Assembly: GCF_000697965.2 (NCBI RefSeq)
Contig: NZ_CP015881.1
Location: 744,001 to 808,000 of the forward strand
DNA: 64,000 bases
Direction of reading: 5' to 3'
From: Ensifer adhaerens
GTDB taxonomy: Bacteria; Pseudomonadota; Alphaproteobacteria; Rhizobiales; Rhizobiaceae
Below, piece after piece: positions 1-8,237 of the stretch. Positions within the stretch are counted from its first letter, which is position 1. The number at the start of each line of letters is the position of its first letter. The position numbers and the translations under genes are program-made. A model generated the notes under the pieces. The model was not told the DNA's origin. It saw nothing but the letters and a program-made list of their open reading frames with translations, and did not search any database.

Positions 1-107
1 TCGGCGACCGCGGTCGCGCGCAGGCCGTTTTTCTTCAGGTAGCTCGACACGAGTTCCCGGATCTCTCGGTCGTCGTCGACAATCAGCACATGGTCGATAT
101 GCTCCAT
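1..107 (-). CDS. Response regulator receiver domain, N-terminal part (runs off the window)
   Basis: Only the first 35 codons are in view. They read MEHIDHVLIVDDDREIRELV and continue with a second helix (SSYLKKNG). This is the beta1-alpha1 start of a CheY-like receiver domain, and the acidic VDDD cluster supplies the Mg2+-binding aspartates. The spacing is typical of OmpR-family two-component regulators, but the phosphoacceptor Asp and the output domain lie outside the window, so the subfamily is inferred. No sensor kinase is seen on this side. The gene reads out of the window, and its promoter should lie between 108 and about 290. Confidence 0.75.
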   Translation of the reverse strand, partial: MEHIDHVLIVDDDREIRELVSSYLKKNGLRATAVA

Positions 108-295
108 CGAGCAAACTCCTCAAGTCGGTTTGGTCTTCGCATGGTGCCGCCGCTTCTGGGCGAGGGGGCTGTGCCACTTGCTCTGTCTGGTTGACGCTCT
201 GGATATGTCGTCGGTGTGTTCGCAACATCCAGACTTGCATGCGAATGTAATGCAAGCGCCTGCAGATACATTTCGACACAATTTCACAAAGGAAA

Positions 296-321
296 CCCGC
301 CGCTTGCTGTCAAGCGGCGGG
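296..321 (-). terminator. Intrinsic terminator of the tautomerase transcript
   Basis: A perfect 11-bp stem (CCCGCCGCTTG, 296-306, pairing with 311-321) has a 4-nt loop. On the minus strand it is followed by GGGTTTCCTTTG, a T-rich run. It lies 25 bp past the stop of the tautomerase gene, so it probably ends that leftward transcript. Confidence 0.7.
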
Positions 322-345
322 TCGTGGGAACTGTGGCTGATCGCG

Positions 346-585
346 TCAGGCTTTAGCTTTTGCAGCAAGCTGCGCGCGATACTGGGCGGTGGGCAGGCCG
401 CCCCAGCCCCAATTGTCGAGATCGACTTCCTCGATGACCACATAGGTCGATTCCAGCGGCTTGTTGAGCACGTCGAGCAGCACTTGGCTGACGCCTTTGA
501 TGATCTCGGCCTTTTCCTCCGCCGTCACCGTTTGACGCTCCGGCGTGGTGCCCTCGCGGGTCACCTGAACTGTTACGATCGGCAT
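346..585 (-). CDS. 4-oxalocrotonate tautomerase-family enzyme
   Basis: The protein is 79 aa, the size of the short 4-OT family. The start was set at MPIVTVQV because it exposes Pro1 after Met removal, and because AAGGAGACGGC precedes it. A longer frame starting at 615 would bury the catalytic proline. Family members use Pro1 as general base in keto-enol tautomerisation and form hexamers of beta-alpha-beta units. The internal segment EEKAEIIKGVSQVL fits the single helix. It lies 65 bp downstream of an SDR gene on the same strand and behind a LysR gene, so the three may act on one aromatic or dicarbonyl substrate. The substrate is unknown. Confidence 0.85.
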   Translation of the reverse strand: MPIVTVQVTREGTTPERQTVTAEEKAEIIKGVSQVLLDVLNKPLESTYVVIEEVDLDNWGWGGLPTAQYRAQLAAKAKA

Positions 586-650
586 TGCCGTCTCCTTTCT
601 GGAACTTGATGGCACCCAAAGGTGCCGCGTTTGTTTGGAGAGTTACTGGC

Positions 651-1364
651 CTACCAGCGTCCGGCGTTCTGGCCGCCGTCCACATGCAGGATCTCGCCCG
701 TTACGAAGCCGGCACCCTCCAGGTAGAGAACGGCGTCGACGATATCGCGGATCTCGCCCATTCGTCCGACCGGGTGAAGTGTCGAAAGCGCCGCATGCGT
801 TTCCGGCGCGTGCATCGGCGTCTTGATGATGCCGGGCGAAACCGCGTTGACGCGAACGCCTGAAGTCGCGAATTCGATCGCGAGCGCCTGGGTTACCGAA
901 TTCAGGCCGCCCTTGGTGATGGAGGCGAGCGCGGCGGGCACGCCGGCGATCGGCTGGTTGACGAGGCTGGTAGTGATGCTGACGATGTGGCCGGAGCCCT
1001 GCTTCAGCATCTCGCGGGCGGCGTGCTGGGTAATATGGAAGAAGCCGGCGACATTGACGCTCATGTTCAGGTCGTAGTCTTCCTGGGTGAAGTCCGTGAA
1101 CGGCTTGGCGGTGAAGACGCCGGCATTGTTGACCAGGGTGTCGATGCGGCCGAACCGTTCGAGGCCCTGGCGCACGACGCGCTCGGCGGTCTCGGGATTT
1201 CCGATATCGCCTGCAACGGCGAGGATGCCAGCATCCGCGCTCTCCCTAATCGAGCGCGACGTGGCGATGACACGGTAGTTGCGATCGCGGTAGGCCTGCA
1301 CCAGGGCGGCGCCGATACCTTGCGATGCACCGGTGATGATGGCGACCTTCTGTTCGTTGCTCAT
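651..1364 (-). CDS. SDR-family protein lacking the catalytic tyrosine
   Basis: The 237-aa protein has the Rossmann dinucleotide motif TGASQGIG (residues 11-18), NNAG (79-82) and the C-terminal VTGEILHVDGG typical of classical short-chain dehydrogenases. The active-site segment reads GVPAALASITKGG. The lysine is present at 151, but the position of the usual Tyr (K-4) is Ala147. Ser residues lie around 129-133. It may be a subfamily with a changed mechanism, or may bind NAD(P)H without classical catalysis. It sits between a LysR regulator gene and a tautomerase gene, all leftward, which suggests one transcript. GGATCACATCC before the ATG gives only a modest ribosome site. Confidence 0.85.
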   Translation of the reverse strand: MSNEQKVAIITGASQGIGAALVQAYRDRNYRVIATSRSIRESADAGILAVAGDIGNPETAERVVRQGLERFGRIDTLVNNAGVFTAKPFTDFTQEDYDLNMSVNVAGFFHITQHAAREMLKQGSGHIVSITTSLVNQPIAGVPAALASITKGGLNSVTQALAIEFATSGVRVNAVSPGIIKTPMHAPETHAALSTLHPVGRMGEIRDIVDAVLYLEGAGFVTGEILHVDGGQNAGRW

Positions 1365-1507
1365 GGATGTGATCCTTCTTCGATTGCAACGGGCGTTCGT
1401 GCAGCCCGTCCCTTCGCCCTCGGCGTTGGTGCAATCAGATTTAGACCCATCCGGTCTGTGCGAGAATTGACGACAATCGGCAGTAAATCAACCGAAATTC
1501 GGCATAA

Positions 1508-2440
1508 TCAGTCAAGCGTGCCAGCTTCCATCGCCATGCGTGCGAACTCGGTCCTGAGACGCGGCAAGGCGAAATCCGCGAAGGCGCGAACTTTGGGAAC
1601 CGACATGCGGCCCTGCGGTGCCAGAAGATGAACCGGCATCGGCGGATGCTCGGCATCGGCCAGCACGATCTTCAACTGTCCGTCGTGGACATGGCGCGCG
1701 ACATGGTAGGAGTAGAGCCGGGTAAGGCCGGTGCCCGCAACGGCGGAATCGACCGCTGCGCGCACGCTGTTGACGATGTAGCGCGGCGTGAACTGTACCG
1801 TGCGCGGGATCAGCGAACCTTCGGCCGGCGTAAAGGTCCAGGAATCAAGGCCGAAATTGGTGAAGGCGACGATCTGGTGCTTGGCGAGGTCTGCCGGCTC
1901 GTCGATGCGGGGATGACTGGCGAGATAGCGTGGGGAAGCGACGACGACGCGCCTGATATCGCCGCCGATGCGTGTTGAGATCAGCGAAGAATCCGCGAGC
2001 AGCCCTATGCGCAGCGCGATATCGACGCCTTCGTCGACAAGGTTCACGAAGCGGTCGAGCAGCAGCAACCTGGCCGAAACCGCCGGGTAGAGATTGAGGA
2101 AGTCGTCGAGGATCGGGCGCAGCATCTCTTCACCGAGGATCGGCGGCGAAGAGATCGTTACCGTGCCGCGCGGAGCCGCGCGCTCGCCGCCTGCGAGCAT
2201 ATCGGCCTCTTCGAGATCGACCAGCACCCGCCGGCAGGCGGCTGCATAGCGCTGGCCCGCTTCACTGAGTTTCAGCGAGCGGGTCGTCCGGTGCAGCAGT
2301 TCGACACCGACATGGGCTTCGAGCAGGTTCAGCGCGCGGCTGACGGCCGTTGGCGATCGCTTCAGCCGACGGGCCGCACCCGCAAGGCTGCCTTCGTCAA
2401 TCGCCGTGACGAAGACCTTCATCGCATCGATACGATCCAT
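1508..2440 (-). CDS. LysR-family transcriptional regulator
   Basis: The 310-aa protein has an N-terminal winged helix-turn-helix (MKVFVTAIDEGSLAGAARRL, then SPTAVSRALNLLE) and a periplasmic-binding-like effector domain from about residue 90. The chosen start MDRIDAMKVF matches the usual LysR N-terminus; an upstream ATG at 2470 would add ten residues. Most LTTRs respond to a small molecule and control a neighbouring gene, usually a divergent one. Here the downstream SDR and tautomerase genes run in the same direction, so they are plausible co-transcribed targets. The divergent side has no gene within 100 bp; nitronate monooxygenase ends at 2548. Confidence 0.9.
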   Translation of the reverse strand: MDRIDAMKVFVTAIDEGSLAGAARRLKRSPTAVSRALNLLEAHVGVELLHRTTRSLKLSEAGQRYAAACRRVLVDLEEADMLAGGERAAPRGTVTISSPPILGEEMLRPILDDFLNLYPAVSARLLLLDRFVNLVDEGVDIALRIGLLADSSLISTRIGGDIRRVVVASPRYLASHPRIDEPADLAKHQIVAFTNFGLDSWTFTPAEGSLIPRTVQFTPRYIVNSVRAAVDSAVAGTGLTRLYSYHVARHVHDGQLKIVLADAEHPPMPVHLLAPQGRMSVPKVRAFADFALPRLRTEFARMAMEAGTLD

Positions 2441-2547
2441 TCTGCCGACTTTCGCAAGAGATGACGTCAATCAGCAAGAATTCGTCTGCAAGACGGCGGA
2501 AGTAAAGGGCCGACAGCACTGCGCCGGAAAGTGCTGTCCCTTCTGGG

Positions 2548-3576
2548 CTACGCCGGAAAGAGGCGAGCGATCAAATCGGACGCGGAGCCCTGCCAAAGCT
2601 CGCCCTTGCCGGTTCCCGACCACAAGGACAGAAAGTCTGGCGACCCCTTCGCGGTGGACGCCGCTCTGATGTCACGCGTGAACTTGTTCTGGGCCGGAAA
2701 GGGCATTACGGCGGCGGCATCCACCTCGTTCATGAAACGGTTTTCGACGCCGCGCGCAAACCGGCCGGAAAAGGCCCGCGTCGTTCGCGTCTTCCGCTCC
2801 GTGCCCTCTAGCGCCGCGCGATAGGGGGCCGACGTCCCAGCTTCGGCGGTCTTGAGGAAGGCCGTACCCATCTGCACGGCGCTGGCGCCTTTTGCGAGAA
2901 CGGCTTGGATGTCGGAACCCGTCATGATCCCCCCCGCGGCGATGAGCGGTACCTTGACCTTTCCCAGGCTCCAGGCGAGCAGGTCTTCAAGGCCGATTTC
3001 GCTGTCCTCGGCGGACGGGTCGAAGATACCTCGATGCCCGCCGGCCTCGTATCCCTGCAGCGTGATGGCATCGACGCCGCTCTCTTCGAGTGCCAGGGCT
3101 TCCTCGGGCGTCGTTGCCGTGCCGATGATCAGCATTCCTGCGTCACGAGCAGCGCGCATGTGCTCGGCGGGCAGAACGCCAAAGACGAAGCTCAGCGCCG
3201 CAGGCTTTGCCCGCAGCACCGCCTCGAACTGCGCGTCGAAATCCTCTTCGTAGGGCGCTGCAAATTCCGGCGTGGGCAGGCCGAGTTCGACGCGGTATCC
3301 CGCCGTCGCGCGCCGGGCGCGCTCGAGCGCCGCGGCGTCGATCTTCGGCTGCGGATGCTGGATGAAGAGGTTTATGGCGAAGGGACAATCTGTCCGGGCA
3401 CGCACGGCCTGGGCGAACTCTACGATCGCCGGCGGGCTCGAATAGGCCGCGCCGATCGAGCCGAGCGCGCCGGCGGCGGAAGAGGCTGCCACGAGCGCCG
3501 GCGACGAAGGACCTCCGGCCATCGGCGCGACGATCAGGGGATGTCTCAGGCCGAGTTTCGAAAGGGTGCCCTGCAT
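2548..3576 (-). CDS. Nitronate monooxygenase (2-nitropropane dioxygenase-type)
   Basis: This 342-aa FMN TIM-barrel protein begins MQGTLSKLGLRHPLIVAPMAGG, the standard family N-terminus. It contains PLIAAGGIMTGSDIQAVLAKGASAVQMGTAFL, the FMN phosphate-binding region, and GYEAGGH. The start at 3576 has GAGGA eleven bases upstream; the longer open frame to 3915 has no family-like sequence. The enzyme oxidises alkyl nitronates such as propionate-3-nitronate to aldehydes or keto acids, a detoxification step in the cytoplasm. The gene stands alone and is divergent from a small gene at 3814. Confidence 0.9.
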   Translation of the reverse strand: MQGTLSKLGLRHPLIVAPMAGGPSSPALVAASSAAGALGSIGAAYSSPPAIVEFAQAVRARTDCPFAINLFIQHPQPKIDAAALERARRATAGYRVELGLPTPEFAAPYEEDFDAQFEAVLRAKPAALSFVFGVLPAEHMRAARDAGMLIIGTATTPEEALALEESGVDAITLQGYEAGGHRGIFDPSAEDSEIGLEDLLAWSLGKVKVPLIAAGGIMTGSDIQAVLAKGASAVQMGTAFLKTAEAGTSAPYRAALEGTERKTRTTRAFSGRFARGVENRFMNEVDAAAVMPFPAQNKFTRDIRAASTAKGSPDFLSLWSGTGKGELWQGSASDLIARLFPA

Positions 3577-3813
3577 AGTCGTGTCCTCGCTGCGTGTTGC
3601 CTGCCATCTGGCAGCGCTGCAGAGGTAGGGTGAGCGGTTACGGACGCAAGGGCAGGCGCCACAGTTTACCCGAATATCTTGTGGGTCGCTCGCGGCAGGT
3701 ATGGCGGAGGCGATGGCCCCCTCGGGACCGTCGATCGCGCGGCAACTGTTGCAACACAGTCGGTTGACTGGCACTGTCGCTCGGTGGCGAGAGACCTTTC
3801 CAAGGAGCCCGCG

Positions 3814-4008
3814 ATGTCGCGACAGACGGACAAGCAAGAGACACTTCCGAGCCTTGTCGAACACTACCGGCCCGTGCAGCTGAAGGCCGTGCTTGCGGCT
3901 TGCGCAATAAAGCACCGCGAGCCTCCGCCGCCATTACCGGAGGAGCGCCACTACGGATCGCAATTGCCGGAGGGATTTCACCTGCCGCAATCTGTCTACG
4001 ACGACTGA
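3814..4008 (+). CDS. Small hypothetical protein
   Basis: The frame encodes 64 aa beginning MSRQTDKQETLPSLVEHYRP and ending PQSVYDD. The start was chosen because AAGGAG lies eight bases before this ATG; the frame is open further upstream but that part looks non-coding. The protein has a possible helix (VQLKAVLAACAIK), a PPPPLPEE turn and no membrane segment. I do not recognise a family. It is convergent with chrA, with 15 bp between the stops, and divergent from nitronate monooxygenase across 237 bp. Confidence 0.6.
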   Translation: MSRQTDKQETLPSLVEHYRPVQLKAVLAACAIKHREPPPPLPEERHYGSQLPEGFHLPQSVYDD

Positions 4009-4023
4009 GCGCCGGCTCCGCCC

Positions 4024-5430
4024 TCAGTTCGTTGCCAGCGTCCAGGCCATGCCGGCGAGCGCGCAGGCAAGCAGCGTGGTTATGACCGACACATTGAAGC
4101 GGAAGATCGCCACGCCGGCCGCGAGCGTCAGCAGCAGTGACGGCAACACCAGCGACCCTAGGACCGGAATATCGAGCGCCAACGGCCCGAGCGTCCAGGG
4201 GGCGACTTCGGCAAACAGCGTGTGCAGGCCAAACCAGACCGCAAGGTTGAGGATGACCCCGACGACGGCGGCGGTGATCGCCGACATGGCGCCGGTCAGC
4301 GCGACGTTGTTGCGCAACCGCTCGATGAAGGGCGCGCCCAGGAAGATCCAGAGAAAGCAGGGAACGAAGGTGACCCAGGTCGTCAGCATCGCTCCGAGGG
4401 TCGCAGCCGCCATGGGCGAAAGCGTGCCGGGATCGCGATAGGCACCCATGAAGCCGACGAACTGGACGACCATGATCAGCGGCCCAGGCGTCGTCTCGGC
4501 CATGCCGAGCCCGTCAAGCATCTCGCCCGGCTTCAGCCAGCCGTAGTGCTGCACCGCTTCTTGGGCGACATAGGCAAGTACGGCATAGGCGCCACCGAAG
4601 GTGACCACCGCCATCTGGCTGAAGAAGAGGCCAATCTGGCTGAAGACGTTGCCCGTGCCGAGAATGGCGACGAGCAACGCCAGCGGCACCAGCCACAGGG
4701 CAAGCAGGATCGCCGAGATCCGCAGCGACCAGGCGAGGTTCGGGCGCGCATGCGCGGGAATTTCGTCGCCGAGCACGGAGTCTTCGTCCTTGAGCACCGG
4801 ACCCGTGCTGGCCTTGTGGCCTCCGCCGATGCGAAAGAAATCCGAGCCGGAACGTGCACCGATGTAGCCAAGCACCCCGGCTGCAAGAATGATGAGCGGG
4901 AAGGGGACCCGGAAAACGAAGATGGCGATGAAGGCGGCTGCGGCAATGCCGATCATCACCTTGTTCTTCAGTGCTCGCCCGCCGATGCGGAAGACGGCCT
5001 GAACGACGACCGCGAGCACCGCGGCCTTCAGACCGAAGAAAAGGCCCTCGACGACCGTGACATTGCCGAAGGCGGCGTAGATGTAGCTCAGGCCCAGGAT
5101 CGCGAGGAACCCCGGAAGCACGAAGAGGATGCCGGCGACAAGGCCGCCGGCGGTGCGATGCAGGAGCCAGCCGATATAGACGGCAAGCTGTTGCGCCTCG
5201 GGTCCCGGCAGAAGCATGCAGTAGTTGAGCGCGTGCAGGAAACGGTGTTCGCCGATCCAGCGCTTTTCATCGACCAGGATGCGGTGCATGACGGCGATCT
5301 GTCCAGCCGGCCCGCCGAAGCTCAGCGCCGCAATCCGCGCCCAGACCCGGACCGCTTCGCCGAAGGAGATGCCGTGGCTTTCCCGTTGCCGCGCCGGTCC
5401 CGGCGCGGCCCTGTCCGCAATGTCGGTCAT
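4024..5430 (-). CDS. chrA: Chromate efflux transporter ChrA
   Basis: The 468-aa inner-membrane protein is of the long CHR type with two homologous halves. The first holds ALSFGGPAGQIAVMHR and LLPGPEAQQLAVYIGW; the second holds FFSQMAVVTFGGAYAVLAYVAQ and MAETTPGPLIMVVQFVGF. About ten hydrophobic segments are visible. It exports chromate taken up through sulfate transporters. The ATG at 5430 follows the chrB stop by one base (TGA-G-ATG), so translation is probably coupled. A longer frame to 5670 overlaps chrB and was rejected. The start MTDIADRAAPG lies in a short hydrophilic leader. Confidence 0.92.
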   Translation of the reverse strand: MTDIADRAAPGPARQRESHGISFGEAVRVWARIAALSFGGPAGQIAVMHRILVDEKRWIGEHRFLHALNYCMLLPGPEAQQLAVYIGWLLHRTAGGLVAGILFVLPGFLAILGLSYIYAAFGNVTVVEGLFFGLKAAVLAVVVQAVFRIGGRALKNKVMIGIAAAAFIAIFVFRVPFPLIILAAGVLGYIGARSGSDFFRIGGGHKASTGPVLKDEDSVLGDEIPAHARPNLAWSLRISAILLALWLVPLALLVAILGTGNVFSQIGLFFSQMAVVTFGGAYAVLAYVAQEAVQHYGWLKPGEMLDGLGMAETTPGPLIMVVQFVGFMGAYRDPGTLSPMAAATLGAMLTTWVTFVPCFLWIFLGAPFIERLRNNVALTGAMSAITAAVVGVILNLAVWFGLHTLFAEVAPWTLGPLALDIPVLGSLVLPSLLLTLAAGVAIFRFNVSVITTLLACALAGMAWTLATN

Positions 5431-5431
5431 C

Positions 5432-6253
5432 TCAGGCGTCCTTCTTGGCCGAGGGCCAGTTGTGGGTCTCGTTGGTAGCATCCCGGCACCAGCGATAGAA
5501 GGCGTCGTAGAGCAGCATACCGGCGTCCAGCTGTTCCAGATCGTCCGCATACATGCGCGAAAGCCCGAGCGAGGCAGCAAGCAGGCCAGAGGCCTCCGGC
5601 GCGAGTTCCAGGCGGGCGGTATCGGCAGCCCGCACGATCCTGGCGAGCCGCAGCAACGGGGCCGTGGCAAGCCCGAATTCCTCGACCATGACGTCGAAGG
5701 TGCAGCGCTCGCCGCGGTGGCTCCAGCGCACGGGCGCGTCGATGTCGAACGGTGTCGCCCGGAAGCGCTCGCCGACCATCTCCACTTCCGACGGCGCTAC
5801 GTAAAGGAAAACGGCATGCGGATCGACGAAGCGCCGGATCAGCCAGGGGCAGGCGATGCGGTCGATCTTCGGCCGCGCCCGGGTGACCCAGACCGTGTGC
5901 CCTTGGGCGTTCCGTTCCGGTAGAGCCGAAGACGGCACGGCGGGGCTGCCGCCTTCGACCCACGCCTCGAACCCGCCTTCGAGCACATCGGCGGAGATGC
6001 CGGCATTGCGCAGCCAGGCGGCAACGCCATGGCTGAGCTTCTTGCCCTGCTGGCAGATGACGATCGCCGACGCTTTGTCGACGTCGTGTGTCCAGTCCTG
6101 CACAGTGCGATAGTCGCGCCGGGCGGATCCCGGGACGAGACGTGGATCGGCGTCGAAGTCCTCGTCGACGCGAACGTCGATCAGCGCGGGACAGTTCGGC
6201 GTGCCGATGAGGCGAGCGAGTTTTTCCGATGATATTTCGAGATACGACGACAT
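5432..6253 (-). CDS. chrB: Rhodanese-ChrB fusion, chromate resistance protein
   Basis: The 273-aa protein has two parts. Residues 1-110 are a rhodanese domain (PALIDVRVDEDF; active-site-like Cys67 in VICQQGKKLSHG; LEGGFEAWVEGG). Residues 118-260 are the ChrB C-terminal domain (VTRARPKIDRIACPWLIRRFVDP, FDVMVEEFGL). Classical ChrB has a different N-terminal regulatory domain; the rhodanese form is more likely an enzyme or sensor than a DNA-binding repressor. It forms a two-gene operon with chrA. No regulator gene adjoins it. The 287 bp upstream hold the promoter and a terminator hairpin of the preceding gene. Confidence 0.85.
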   Translation of the reverse strand: MSSYLEISSEKLARLIGTPNCPALIDVRVDEDFDADPRLVPGSARRDYRTVQDWTHDVDKASAIVICQQGKKLSHGVAAWLRNAGISADVLEGGFEAWVEGGSPAVPSSALPERNAQGHTVWVTRARPKIDRIACPWLIRRFVDPHAVFLYVAPSEVEMVGERFRATPFDIDAPVRWSHRGERCTFDVMVEEFGLATAPLLRLARIVRAADTARLELAPEASGLLAASLGLSRMYADDLEQLDAGMLLYDAFYRWCRDATNETHNWPSAKKDA

Positions 6254-6489
6254 GACGCGTCCTCCGGATGAGCGGTTCTATGGACGCGATGCTTCGGCTG
6301 GCGCCTCATGGGGTGATCGCACCCCCATCCGCGAAGTTTGCCGCCGTTGGCCGCACGCTGTCAAGCCGCGCTTCGGCGGCGACTTTACGGGACATGGCGA
6401 AAGCGCTTCGCACTGAGGCGTGATCCGAGGCAAACTACCGAAGGATTGTTACAGGTCTTTGGCGGCAGATCTCAGTTACCGTCAAGGAA

Positions 6490-6523
6490 GCGACCTGAGT
6501 GCCGAAGGTCACACTCAGGTCGC
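6490..6523 (-). terminator. Hairpin terminator after the exported hydrolase
   Basis: A perfect 12-bp stem (GCGACCTGAGTG, 6490-6501, pairing with 6512-6523) with a 10-nt loop lies 17 bp beyond the stop of the gene at 6541. On the minus strand it is followed by TTCCTTG, a weak T-rich tail. Confidence 0.6.
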
Positions 6524-6540
6524 GGAGAACGGCATTCGGG

Positions 6541-7299
6541 CTATTTGCCGGCCTCGTTGGCTGCGGCCTCGATGACGCCCGCAACCTTCTCCGGTTGCGA
6601 CGCAAAGACAGCGTGGCTGGCCTTGATTTCGGTCACCTGGCTGCCGGCGCGCTTGGCCATGCTTCTCTCCAGGTCCGGGTTGATGGCGCGGTCATCGGTC
6701 GCGACGATCGACCAGCTTTTCTTGGTGCGCCAGGCGGGGTCGCCGACCTTGGCGGCGAAGACCTCCTTGGCGGCAAGGACCTGCGATTTCGCCGCAAAGG
6801 CCGCCTCCGCCGCAGGCAAATCGGCGGCGAAGTCGGCCGGAAACGCCTTTGGGTCGAGATAGAGATACTTGCCGTCCGGGGTTTCGCGCACGCTCATGGC
6901 GGCCGCAGGTTTCGATCCGGCGAGCGCTGCAAGGTTTTCGCCCTTGTCGGGCTGAAAGGCGGCCACATAGACCAGGCCTTCGACCTTGCTATGGTGTCCG
7001 GCCTCGGTGATGACCATGCCGCCATAGCTGTGGCCGACGAGCAGGGTCGGGCCATCCTGGAGATCGAGGATGCGGTTCGTCGCCTCGATGTCCGCGCCGA
7101 GCGACGTCAGCGGCTCCTGGACGACGGTCACGTTGAAGCCGCGGCGCCCGAGGATTTCGGAGGCTTCTCTCCAGCCGGAACCGTCGGCAAAAGCGCCGTG
7201 AACGATGACGATGTTCTTGATCTCGGCTGCTTGCGCTGCGAAAGCGACGACGCTTGTCGCCAAGGCAAGCGCGATGGTCGGGAGGATGCGGTGGTTCAT
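6541..7299 (-). CDS. Exported alpha/beta hydrolase
   Basis: The 252-aa protein opens with a clear Sec signal peptide (MNHRILPTIALALATSVVAF, cleavage near AQA-AE at 24). The hydrolase core follows: the oxyanion region IVHGAFADGSGW (31-43), the nucleophile elbow GHSYGG with Ser91, and a likely catalytic His in KASHAVFASQPEKV near the C-terminus. It belongs to the short periplasmic esterase/hydrolase group with no lid domain; the substrate is unknown. It stands alone and is closed by a hairpin at 6490-6523. Confidence 0.85.
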   Translation of the reverse strand: MNHRILPTIALALATSVVAFAAQAAEIKNIVIVHGAFADGSGWREASEILGRRGFNVTVVQEPLTSLGADIEATNRILDLQDGPTLLVGHSYGGMVITEAGHHSKVEGLVYVAAFQPDKGENLAALAGSKPAAAMSVRETPDGKYLYLDPKAFPADFAADLPAAEAAFAAKSQVLAAKEVFAAKVGDPAWRTKKSWSIVATDDRAINPDLERSMAKRAGSQVTEIKASHAVFASQPEKVAGVIEAAANEAGK

Positions 7300-7489
7300 G
7301 CGATCGTTCCTTCTTCTGTTCGTGAGGCAACGATCGCAATCTGTTCAGGCGAGGTATCCCGGATGTGTCGGTCTTCGCCGCAATATGTACCGCATTGTAG
7401 CGGCTCAATCTCGACGCCATGGCGAGAGGCCGAAGCGCGGTCTTTCACCCTGCGTGGCAAGGTACAGAGGCACACCGCGCGAAGGCGCG

Positions 7490-7756
7490 CTACGATTCAA
7501 CCAGGATCACAAGCGATGACGGCACAACCCCGTCATAGGCCATGGCGTCCACCGCAGCCTGGCTTTGCATCGCCTGCGAGAGGGCGCCAATATCGGGAAC
7601 ATCCATCATGACGGCCACGCGCGTCGGGTCCTTTGGGTCGACGAAGGTCCGGATGTTGGTGATGCCGAGCGCGCCGAAGAGTTCCTTGCGTCTCGGCGAT
7701 TTCAGCCAGTGATCGGCGCCTTTGGTAATGTTGTGATGGGCGATGATGGTCGGCAT
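7490..7756 (-). CDS. Conserved small hypothetical protein
   Basis: The protein is 88 aa. The start MPTIIAHHNI was chosen because AGAGGGAGGATCC precedes it. The sequence GADHWLKSPRRKELFGALGI, then RTFVDPKDPTRVAVMMDVPD, ends SSLVILVES. The pattern (N-terminal strand, helix, strand MMDVPD, helix, strand) resembles a ferredoxin-like dimeric alpha-beta barrel fold, but I cannot name the family and claim no function. It is divergent from the YciI-like gene at 7908 across 151 bp. Confidence 0.65.
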   Translation of the reverse strand: MPTIIAHHNITKGADHWLKSPRRKELFGALGITNIRTFVDPKDPTRVAVMMDVPDIGALSQAMQSQAAVDAMAYDGVVPSSLVILVES

Positions 7757-7907
7757 CGGATCCTCCCTCTTTTGACGCTGTGCACCGGCGTCGCAACTTT
7801 CCCGGCGCATCCGCGTTCCTTCAACGGAACGGCCTGAAGGCCGGGCTGTCAATTAGCCCGTCAGAGGTAGGCGCGTTTTTTCTCTGGCAACTTGAAGGAA
7901 GAGGTTC

Positions 7908-8237
7908 ATGCCGAAATTTATCACCATCGGATACGGCGATCGCGCCGGCTACGATCGCACGGCGGCAGTGGTGCGCGATGCGGCGCATGCGCATGACGCG
8001 CGACTTCAGGCCGATGGCGTGTTGATGGGGATTGCCGGCGCGCCCGTGCAGGTGCGCAATGCGGATGCGGCGCGGGTCGAAACCAAGAATGGTCCGTTCC
8101 TGTCATCCCCGTTGCCGGTGGCCGGTTTCGCGGTGATCGAAGCGGCCGATCTCGACGAAGCCATCGCCCTGGTTTCGCAGACACCCTGCGCCGTTGCTCA
8201 CGGCGTGGTCGAAATCTGGCCGCTTAAACTTCCTTAG
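7908..8237 (+). CDS. YciI-like (YCII/DGPF domain) protein
   Basis: The 109-aa protein begins [18 protein letters not shown] with GGAAGAGG before the ATG. It carries the pattern of the YCII-related domain: [23 protein letters not shown], then the conserved [29 protein letters not shown], the DGPF-like turn with a downstream helix. Members form dimeric ferredoxin-like folds; a catalytic role is seldom proven. The last four bases overlap the end of cysA, which is convergent. Confidence 0.8.
   Translation: MPKFITIGYGDRAGYDRTAAVVRDAAHAHDARLQADGVLMGIAGAPVQVRNADAARVETKNGPFLSSPLPVAGFAVIEAADLDEAIALVSQTPCAVAHGVVEIWPLKLP

Noticed and set aside
4222..5478. 418-codon open frame on the plus strand opposite chrA and chrB
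   Set aside because: It is antisense to two well-supported genes, very rich in Asp, Glu, Arg and Gly as expected from the complement of GC-rich coding DNA, and has no domain pattern.
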